NCBI GenBank assembly: GCA_964568805.1
Contig: CAZMRW010000098.1
Coordinates: 1 to 15,324 of the forward strand
DNA from: CAZMRW01 sp964568805
Lineage (GTDB): Bacteria; Pseudomonadota; Gammaproteobacteria; Methylococcales; Methylomonadaceae
Length of the DNA: 15,324 nucleotides
Direction: 5' to 3'
Part shown: piece by piece, positions 7,603-13,633 of the stretch
Position numbering within the stretch: position 1 is the stretch's first letter
Layout: each line of letters begins with the position of its first letter
Made by a program: the position numbers and the translations under genes
Notes under the pieces: generated by a model
Told to the model about the DNA's origin: nothing
The model's database searches: none
What the model saw: the letters and a program-made list of their open reading frames with translations, nothing else

Positions 7603-8412
7603 ATGAAAAAATTTTATGTAACAACCATTTCTTCGATCATCGCGTTGGGGGTAAGCCTCAATGCCTTGGGCGCGGATTCCGGAGAGCAGTTTCTCGAAAA
7701 TGCAATCGGTGCAAGCGATGCCTACAGGATAAGCTGCGGCGGCGGCACGGACCATCTGAAATTCGGAATTATTGACAATACCCCTTCGACAAATTCGCCC
7801 GCTTCGAAAATTCTTAACCTGCATATCGAAAAAAAGAATAGCGCCGCCGTCGCAGATGTAGGAGCGGTCGCTCCGGGGGAAACGGAAGAATTGTCTTTAG
7901 CGGACGGTAATGGCAAATACAAACTCGTTGTGAATTCATCCGGAACTACCGATACGTCTCAGAAACAGAGTTTTACTCTCACTTACGGTTGCTTGAATTC
8001 AGTGGGGCAACCGACTAAACCGTCTTCATTCCGAACCAAGTCGATGAAATTGAAGGCTAACAAGCAAAAAAATTTCACGGTGAATTGCAAAACAGGTAAA
8101 ACGACCGGCGATACTTCACAATTGTATGCCCAACTTAAGAATACGACGATCGATATATCAAAAGTGGTGTTAAATGCTCAGGTGATCGCGGGCAATAGCG
8201 CTTTAAATACGACCGATACCAACGGAGATTCGTTTTACAGCAATGATATCAATGTCATCGGCAGCAGCGGTCCTTATACGGTTCTGGTCAATAGTACGGC
8301 GGCTAATAATCCAAGCCAGGATACGAGAGTTTACTCATTTCAAGCCAGTTGTCTGAATGCGTCCAATCAGGATAACGGCACGGCAACGATTGAGACGATC
8401 CAGAACCAATAA
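7603..8412 (+). CDS. secreted protein with a duplicated domain of unknown function
   Basis: This encodes 269 residues. The ATG at 7603 is chosen over an in-frame ATG 45 bases upstream because GAGG lies 8 bases before it and a signal peptide (MKKFYVTT, core, ALG cleavage near 23) then begins at residue 1. The mature part holds two copies of one domain. Copy 1 runs from YRISC (C45) to LTYGCLNSVGQ (C130); copy 2 runs from FTVNC (C162) to FQASCLNASNQ (C250). The cysteines are 85 and 88 residues apart. Each second cysteine is preceded by a strand of the form Y-x-V-V-N-S and followed by LN. A disulfide closing a beta-rich domain is likely. The protein is Asn/Ser/Thr-rich. I do not recognise the family. 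The next gene encodes a single-domain relative. Confidence 0.75.
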   Translation: MKKFYVTTISSIIALGVSLNALGADSGEQFLENAIGASDAYRISCGGGTDHLKFGIIDNTPSTNSPASKILNLHIEKKNSAAVADVGAVAPGETEELSLADGNGKYKLVVNSSGTTDTSQKQSFTLTYGCLNSVGQPTKPSSFRTKSMKLKANKQKNFTVNCKTGKTTGDTSQLYAQLKNTTIDISKVVLNAQVIAGNSALNTTDTNGDSFYSNDINVIGSSGPYTVLVNSTAANNPSQDTRVYSFQASCLNASNQDNGTATIETIQNQ

Positions 8413-8469
8413 AAACAATGCGCGGAAATGATATATTTTTGGATCAGTTCAGTTTGACTGCGAAAGCAC

Positions 8470-8487
8470 ACGGTCATATAAGACCGT
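8470..8487 (+). promoter_or_regulatory. perfect hairpin between the two related secreted-protein genes
   Basis: ACGGTC (8470-8475) and GACCGT (8482-8487) form a perfect 6-bp stem around ATATAA. There is no T-run after it, so it is not a standard terminator. It may stabilise the upstream mRNA, attenuate read-through, or be a DNA-binding site ahead of the next gene. Confidence 0.35.
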
Positions 8488-8540
8488 ATGCCAGATTCAG
8501 GTTTGTTATTTCCGACAGTATCCAGGTAAATGAGGCTTTT

Positions 8541-8972
8541 ATGAAAAAATTTAAAATTACCCTTGCAGCGTTTTTAGTTGCTGCTGCAGGTTGCCCTGTT
8601 ATCGTGTTGGCCCATGACCAGAGCGGAACCCTGGGCGTCGATGCATCGGCAACCGACTACTATCAGGTCAATTGCTCTGGTTCTTCAGGCAAGCTTTTTT
8701 TTAATGCACAAAACGTATCGGCGCCGGGCAGCGCTCCGCTGAATGCTCAGATTGTCAAACAAGACCAAAATCTGTATATGAGCACGACCGATAATGTGGG
8801 GGGGGATCAGCAATCGAGTCCCAGCCTCACTGCTGTGGGCGGCAGCGGTTATTATTCCGTGATCATCGATAAAAGCGGTGCGGGCAAGGTCAAATATGCA
8901 TTTGATTTTCATTGCGAGACCCTTGACGGCGTTCATACAGACACAGATATCTTCAAGGTGCAGGATCAATGA
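8541..8972 (+). CDS. small secreted single-domain paralogue of the preceding protein
   Basis: This encodes 143 residues. The start at 8541 has TGAGG 5 bases upstream and gives MKKFKITL followed by a hydrophobic core. Signal peptidase cleavage after VLA would leave a mature N-terminus of HDQSGT (H25). A lipoprotein reading at C18 (AAGC) is possible but less likely, because hydrophobic residues continue after the cysteine. The mature part matches one domain of the previous protein: YYQVNC (C45), then a shared LNAQ segment, a GSGYYSVIIDKSG strand, and C125 80 residues later; both proteins also end in Q-x-Q. The 128-base gap and shared domain suggest co-transcription and local duplication. Histidines at 25, 124 and 132 could contribute to metal binding, but this is unproven. 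Confidence 0.72.
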   Translation: MKKFKITLAAFLVAAAGCPVIVLAHDQSGTLGVDASATDYYQVNCSGSSGKLFFNAQNVSAPGSAPLNAQIVKQDQNLYMSTTDNVGGDQQSSPSLTAVGGSGYYSVIIDKSGAGKVKYAFDFHCETLDGVHTDTDIFKVQDQ

Positions 8973-8998
8973 TCCGCCTTCCCGGCTATCTTTAAAAA

Positions 8999-9011
8999 CC
9001 GTGATTCACGG
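8999..9011. promoter_or_regulatory. 13-base perfect palindrome upstream of tlpA-like gene
   Basis: CCGTGATTCACGG is a perfect inverted repeat about a single central base, lying 103 bases before the TlpA-like start. As RNA it would make only a 5-bp hairpin with a 3-base loop, with no adjoining T-run. As DNA it is a plausible operator for a dimeric regulator. A second inverted repeat, ATTGAAA (9028-9034) / TTTCAAT (9053-9059), follows. I found no confident sigma-70 or sigma-54 boxes in this gap. Confidence 0.35.
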
Positions 9012-9113
9012 AAATCAGATTTTGCCTATTGAAATGGCGGCGGCGAAGACGTTTTCAATCGCTGCCTTTTGCCATTCAGGTTTCATTATTAAAACCCTTG
9101 TTAATGCTGGAAA

Positions 9114-9647
9114 ATGAATAAAAGGTTAAGCGTTATGCTTTGTGCGGCACTGGGACTGTTCTGGTTTCAGACGGCCATGGCAGCCAAGGAGGGCGATCAC
9201 TCGCCGAACTGTAACTTGACACCCTTCGGCGATGGCGGTTCTGTTGATACCCGTGAATGGCACGGTAAAGTGGTCTATCTCGACTTCTGGGCATCGTGGT
9301 GCGGACCTTGCGCAAAATCATTCCCCTTCATGGCCGATTTGCAACGGGAACTCAAGGATCGGGGCTTGCAAGTGATCGGGGTCAATCTGGACGAGCAGCC
9401 TGACGATGCACGAGCCTTTTTAGCGAAATATCCGGTAAATTTCACTATTGCCCGGGATCCGGGTGAACAATGCGCCAGAGCGTTCGATGTCAAAGCCATG
9501 CCTTCATCGTATCTGATTGGTCGCGACGGCGTCATTCGACACATTCATATGGGATACAGAACCGACGAAGGAAAACAACTCCGTCAACTGGTAGAGCAGC
9601 TACTGGCTGAAAAGCCAGCCGATCTACAGGCCGATCAGCCCAAGTAA
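9114..9647 (+). CDS. TlpA-like periplasmic thiol-disulfide oxidoreductase
   Basis: This 177-residue protein is a TlpA/ResA-type thioredoxin. A signal peptide (MNKR start, hydrophobic core, cleavage near TAMA, residue 23) sends it to the periplasm. The redox motif WCGPC is at 62-66 in the strand-helix context VVYLDFWASWCGPCAKSFPF. The cis-proline loop is VKAMPSSY with P130. Two further cysteines (C33 and C120) lie outside the active site. Such proteins keep periplasmic cysteines reduced, for example for metal loading or cytochrome maturation. It is the first gene of the TlpA-DUF4266-DUF3570-ApbE cluster; the next gene starts 29 bases after its stop. The ATG at 9114 is preferred over M8 (9135) because it supplies the charged n-region, although M8 has the better-spaced AAAAGG. 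Confidence 0.88.
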   Translation: MNKRLSVMLCAALGLFWFQTAMAAKEGDHSPNCNLTPFGDGGSVDTREWHGKVVYLDFWASWCGPCAKSFPFMADLQRELKDRGLQVIGVNLDEQPDDARAFLAKYPVNFTIARDPGEQCARAFDVKAMPSSYLIGRDGVIRHIHMGYRTDEGKQLRQLVEQLLAEKPADLQADQPK

Positions 9648-9676
9648 TCTGGCATAATTTCTGATGATGGCGAGCC

Positions 9677-9901
9677 ATGAAGATCATTAAAAGGGCGGGA
9701 GTTGCATCCCTATTGTTTTTGAGCGTCTTCATGATCGGGTGCGCGCCGGTCTCGCCCTGGGAAAGGGGCAATCTGGCCAAGCCGCAGATGGCTCTGGATC
9801 CTTATCCGTTGCAAAGCTCATCGCGAGCGCACATTTACGGCAGCCGCGAAGCGGCAGCGAGCGGAAACGCGGCAGAAGGAGGCGGCTGTGGCTGTTATTA
9901 A
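9677..9901 (+). CDS. small DUF4266 lipoprotein with Gly-Cys tail
   Basis: This 74-residue protein has a lipoprotein signal with the modified cysteine at C22 (FMIGC; methionine at -3 is slightly unusual). The short mature part starts CAPVSPWERGNLAKPQMAL and ends in GGGCGCY, with cysteines at 71 and 73. This is the DUF4266 pattern: a conserved 'PWERG.LA.P.M' block, a histidine and SRE in the middle, and a C-terminal Gly-rich CGC end. Function is unknown. A lipid anchor with two near-terminal thiols could be a metal site or a substrate for the thioredoxin encoded just upstream. Its 3' end overlaps the next gene by 14 bases, so translation of the two is probably coupled. Confidence 0.85.
   Translation: MKIIKRAGVASLLFLSVFMIGCAPVSPWERGNLAKPQMALDPYPLQSSSRAHIYGSREAAASGNAAEGGGCGCY
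9876..9882 (+). promoter_or_regulatory. strong ribosome-binding site inside the DUF4266 gene
   Basis: AAGGAGG lies 5 bases before the GTG at 9888 and decides that start. The same bases encode part of the Glu-Gly-Gly stretch leading into the CGC tail of the lipoprotein, so the protein tail and the downstream initiation signal share sequence. Confidence 0.8.
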
Positions 9902-12434
9902 AGCGAATTCAAAACAACTAGAATCGGATAAGTCAACAAGTTCCGCCTTACAGGCGCTGACCGCCGCCGCCCTGGCCTTGCCTGGACTGATGCTGTCCCC
10001 CGTTCACGCGGCGGATGATGAGTTCGACGTTCAGTATGGTCATTACGAGGAAGGCGAACGTCAGCTGTACGGAGTCGTAAGCGATTTCAACCCTATTCAA
10101 GTGGATACCTTGCAAGGCACCGGTAACATCAAACTAACGGACCGGATCAAGTTTTTATTCAATTATACGCAGGATACCTGGTCCGGCGCCACTCCGATCG
10201 CAACAGCGCCATGGGATTTTAGGGGGAATCGCCCGACTTCCCCTGATGGCGTATCGGGAGCAACGCCTCTTATCAATGGCGATCTATTTCTGAATTCACA
10301 ATTACAGCCTTTAAAGACTGACGGATTCGGCACTGTCAGCAATCAAGTCGATACTCAGTTGGTGCATACCATGGCATCGGCCTCGCCCGAGACAAGAAAG
10401 CAAGGGGATTTCAAACTCGGTTATGAATGGGATGAAGCGGCAGTGGATGTCGGCGGCGGTATTTCATTGGAAGACGATTACGAGTCCCGTTTTGTCAATC
10501 TGGGCGGCCGTCTGGATTTTAACCAGAAATTGACCACGTTGGCCGGAGGGCTGAGTTATACCGCCAGCGATACCAATGCCACGATGGACCACGATGCGCT
10601 GCCCTATATTAATACCGGCGCTTATACCGACCAAATCGAATTGACCAATGACGGGGGAAAAATCATTGATGGGCATCGCAAGGACTGGAGCGCTCATCTG
10701 GGATTGACCCAGGTTTTGAACAAAAATGCGCTGATCGAAACCGGTTTCGGTTATACCTATAGCATAGGTTTTATGGAAAACCCGTATAAGGTTGTCGAAG
10801 TCGGTTTTATCGATCCGACAAGACAAGCATCCGCTCCTCCGGGCGGTTACTTTGCCAATGTCCAGGCCTTGCTTGAACAGCGTCCAGACATCCGTAATCA
10901 ATGGACCGGAAACCTGCGCTACGTTCAGTATGTTGACGCTCTCGATGCGGCACTGCATTTCGGTTACCGTTTTTATCACGACGATTGGGGCATCAATGCC
11001 CATACCTTCGAAGCCGACTGGGGGCAGCCTTTGGGCCGCGGTTGGACGTTCACACCCAGAGTACGATATTACTCGCAGGATCAGGCAGATTTCTACCAGC
11101 CCTATCTGATATCGATGCAGGGATATAATGGCGGTAATTTTGACCGCAGCAAGCTTCCTGAAAGTTTCTCCAGCGATCACCGCCTTTCAGGATTCGGCAC
11201 ACTCAGTGGGGGCTTAACCTTGAGTAAGCAATTCGCCAAGGGGATTAGTCTGGATTTGGGCTTTGAATATTATACCCATCAAGGCAATCTGAAACTGGAT
11301 GGCGGTGGGGAAGGAGATTACGCCGATTTCAATTATTGGGTTGCCAGCGGCGCCATGAAGGTGAATTTAGGGGCGCTGTCTTTTTCAGGAAGCGGCAGCC
11401 ATGCCGGTCATGCCGCTCAGCATCCTCATACTGCTTATGCCCCGGCCGGCGTCATGTTCGATCATATGCTGAATAAATCCGGCGAGTTCATGGTCGGTTA
11501 CCGCTACATGTACAGCAGCCAGAGCGGCGACATGCTGCATGGATCGAATCTGGTCAGCGATCAAGCACTGGTTGCCAATGGTTGCGTGGGCAATCCATGC
11601 TTCCTGGCACCGTCCAGCATGGCCATGAACATGCACATGCTTGATATCATGTATGCGCCGACTGATTGGTTAAATCTGATGGTCATGCCTCAGTTTGTCA
11701 GTATGGACATGTCGATGCGGCGTCTGGTTGGTGCGCCGCCGGATGAAGATGCGAATGCGCCCTCAGGTAGCGGTGTGCACATCCCTCATCATGTCGACAA
11801 TACTCATGAATCGGGCGGCATCGGAGATATGGGTGTCTATTCCTTATTTAAACTGTTTGATTCCCCCCATCATCATGTTCATATGGCCTTGGGCTTGAGT
11901 ATTCCATTTGGCGACGTTGATATTGCTTTTCGGCGTAGCCATCAGCTCGATGGCGGCTTGATGGATTACAGTATGCAGCTGGGCAGCGGCACGCTGGATT
12001 TCAAGCCCAGCCTGACCTATACCGGCAACATGGACCGTTGGTCGTGGGGTGCGCAGATTAGCGGCACCAAACGCCTGGAGGACAATGGAGAAACCGGATT
12101 CGCGTTCGGCGATATCATCCAGTCCACGGCCTGGGGCGGCTATGGCCTGACCGATTGGCTCTCCGCGTCGATACGCGGCGTCTATACGGTTCAGGGCGCT
12201 GTACAGGGCGAGTTTAACCAGTTAATCGATCAATTCGGGCCTATGGATTACCCGCAAAACTATGGCGGCCGTTTCTGGGATGTGGGCTTTGGCTTAAACG
12301 CCATGGTGCCTGGCGGAGATTTGGCCGGCAATAGTCTCGGCGTGGAATGGCTGCAACCGGTCAGCACCGATTTCAACGGCTATCAATTGGACCGTGACGG
12401 TACGCTGTCTGCGACCTGGCGTTATGCGTTCTAA
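9888..12434 (+). CDS. DUF3570 protein fused to a His/Met-rich outer-membrane barrel domain
   Basis: This 848-residue protein starts at GTG 9888, set by AAGGAGG. A long n-region is followed by a hydrophobic segment and cleavage near PVHA (residue 41). Residues about 45-500 are DUF3570: repeated amphipathic strands (GDFKLGYEWDEAAVDVGGGISLEDDYES and similar) of an outer-membrane beta-barrel. Near its start are two matching motifs, DTWSGATP (96-103) and DGVSGATP (120-127). A His-rich linker (SHAGHAAQHPHTAYAP, about 505-520) leads to a second barrel-like domain resembling the Phenol_MetA_deg/transporter family. It has many Met and His: MAMNMHML, MVMPQFVSMDMSM, HIPHHVDNTH and SPHHHVHM. The protein ends in RYAF; a C-terminal phenylalanine is typical of BAM-inserted barrels. 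DUF3570 alone is usually about half this length. Metal (perhaps copper) binding and flavinylation are inferences from motifs and neighbours. Confidence 0.85.
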   Translation: MAVIKANSKQLESDKSTSSALQALTAAALALPGLMLSPVHAADDEFDVQYGHYEEGERQLYGVVSDFNPIQVDTLQGTGNIKLTDRIKFLFNYTQDTWSGATPIATAPWDFRGNRPTSPDGVSGATPLINGDLFLNSQLQPLKTDGFGTVSNQVDTQLVHTMASASPETRKQGDFKLGYEWDEAAVDVGGGISLEDDYESRFVNLGGRLDFNQKLTTLAGGLSYTASDTNATMDHDALPYINTGAYTDQIELTNDGGKIIDGHRKDWSAHLGLTQVLNKNALIETGFGYTYSIGFMENPYKVVEVGFIDPTRQASAPPGGYFANVQALLEQRPDIRNQWTGNLRYVQYVDALDAALHFGYRFYHDDWGINAHTFEADWGQPLGRGWTFTPRVRYYSQDQADFYQPYLISMQGYNGGNFDRSKLPESFSSDHRLSGFGTLSGGLTLSKQFAKGISLDLGFEYYTHQGNLKLDGGGEGDYADFNYWVASGAMKVNLGALSFSGSGSHAGHAAQHPHTAYAPAGVMFDHMLNKSGEFMVGYRYMYSSQSGDMLHGSNLVSDQALVANGCVGNPCFLAPSSMAMNMHMLDIMYAPTDWLNLMVMPQFVSMDMSMRRLVGAPPDEDANAPSGSGVHIPHHVDNTHESGGIGDMGVYSLFKLFDSPHHHVHMALGLSIPFGDVDIAFRRSHQLDGGLMDYSMQLGSGTLDFKPSLTYTGNMDRWSWGAQISGTKRLEDNGETGFAFGDIIQSTAWGGYGLTDWLSASIRGVYTVQGAVQGEFNQLIDQFGPMDYPQNYGGRFWDVGFGLNAMVPGGDLAGNSLGVEWLQPVSTDFNGYQLDRDGTLSATWRYAF

Positions 12435-12608
12435 TGGTAAACCTTAATGTCAGGATCAGGCTGCGCCGAATGTAACCAGGCCCAGCTTGACTCATCAAGA
12501 TCAATTCGCCGAAACCCGCCAAGACTGGAATCATTGTTGTTTACTTCATTTGGTGGAGTTAACTAAAATCCGGCTTTCTATTGCCGAATATCAGAATTTG
12601 AAGGTTTC
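12435..12608 (+). other. 174-base gap between the DUF3570 gene and apbE
   Basis: This is the only sizeable gap inside the cluster. I see no U-tailed terminator and no convincing promoter; TTGACT near 12488 has no matching -10. No upstream extension of apbE with a signal peptide is visible, because a stop lies at 12564-12566 in its frame. Confidence 0.4.
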
Positions 12609-13601
12609 TTGAAACTGAATTCCCTTGAGTTTTACCAGCATCCTTTTAAAGCGATGGGCACGCCCTGCGATATCCAGCTTTATGCCAAATCCGATGCCGA
12701 AGCAAGGCGTGTCGTAGAGAAAGCTGTTGCCGACGTCGTCCGTTTGGAGAAGCTTTATTCGCGTTATCGCAGCGACAGCTTTTTGTCCGAAATCAATCGC
12801 GTTGCTGCCGTCGGCGGCAGCATCAAAGTAGATGAAGAGACGGCAGGCCTGCTGAATTATGCCTCGACCTGTTATGCGCAGAGCGACGGTCTGTTCGATA
12901 TCACCTCCGGTATCTTGCGGCGTGCCTGGAAGTTCGATCAGGGCAGGCTGCCTAACGCAGAACTGATCCATCGCTTGCTCGAAAAGATAGGCTGGCAAAA
13001 ACTGGATTGGCAAGCTCCCGTACTCGGCTTTACGGTAGCGGGAATGGAAATCGATTTCGGCGGCGTGGTCAAGGAGTATGCAGTCGATCGGATTTCTGCG
13101 CTGTGCTGGGCCGAAGGCATTCGGCACGGCATGATCAATCTGGGCGGCGACATCAAGATCATCGGTCCCAGAGCGGATGACAGCCCGTGGCGCATCGGCA
13201 TTCGTCACCCCCGGCAACAGGATGCCATTATGGAAACCCTGTTGCTGTCCGAGGGCGCACTGGCCAGCAGCGGTGACTATGAGCGCTGTATTGTTGTGGA
13301 TGGCGTGCGCTATGGCCATATACTTAATCCAAAGACCGGCTGGCCGGTACGATATCTGGCATCGGTCAGCGTGGTCAGTGATTTTTGCGTCGTTGCGGGG
13401 AGCGCATCGACGATAGCCATGCTCAAGGAAGATCAGGGACCTGCCTGGCTGGAAAGTCTGGGTCTTCCTCATTTATGGGTGGATGTTAACGGTCATGCAG
13501 GCGGATCGATGGCGAAGTTTGGCGTCAACGAAGATATGGGTCTTGCGGAGGGACAAGCGGGTGATTTGGAGAGCCCCAATGACCGGAAACAACGGCCCTA
13601 A
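12609..13601 (+). CDS. apbE: ApbE-family FAD:protein FMN transferase, cytosolic variant
   Basis: This 330-residue protein is ApbE-like: it would transfer FMN from FAD to a threonine or serine of a target protein. Visible motifs are AMGTPCDIQLY (15-25), DFGGVVKEYAVD (149-160), GMINLGGDI (174-182), ALASSGDYER (217-226) and GHILNPKTGWPV (236-247). At the C-terminal metal site the usual A-D-A-x-x-T is A-G-S-A-S-T (263-268): glycine 264 replaces the aspartate, while the threonine is kept. There is no signal peptide or lipobox, unlike most periplasmic ApbE proteins, so it should be cytosolic unless the start is wrong. The start is TTG at 12609 with AAGG 4 bases upstream; the first in-frame ATG (12654) would remove conserved residues. 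The last 30 or so residues are a polar tail. It lies next to the DUF3570 gene, whose SGAT motifs are candidate targets. Confidence 0.85.
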   Translation: MKLNSLEFYQHPFKAMGTPCDIQLYAKSDAEARRVVEKAVADVVRLEKLYSRYRSDSFLSEINRVAAVGGSIKVDEETAGLLNYASTCYAQSDGLFDITSGILRRAWKFDQGRLPNAELIHRLLEKIGWQKLDWQAPVLGFTVAGMEIDFGGVVKEYAVDRISALCWAEGIRHGMINLGGDIKIIGPRADDSPWRIGIRHPRQQDAIMETLLLSEGALASSGDYERCIVVDGVRYGHILNPKTGWPVRYLASVSVVSDFCVVAGSASTIAMLKEDQGPAWLESLGLPHLWVDVNGHAGGSMAKFGVNEDMGLAEGQAGDLESPNDRKQRP

Positions 13602-13633
13602 AATGCCGGTAAACAACAGACAAGGTATAAACA

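Noticed and set aside
8470..8487. Terminator after the two-domain secreted protein
   Set aside because: The stem is perfect but short and there is no T-run after it, so I kept it only as an unexplained hairpin.
10464..11180. 238-codon minus-strand frame opposite the DUF3570 gene
   Set aside because: It is fully inside the well-supported DUF3570 coding sequence, with no domain character or ribosome-binding site.
12591..13472. 293-codon open frame on the minus strand opposite apbE
   Set aside because: The plus strand carries a clear ApbE with family motifs throughout. The antisense frame has no recognisable motifs and reflects codon bias.
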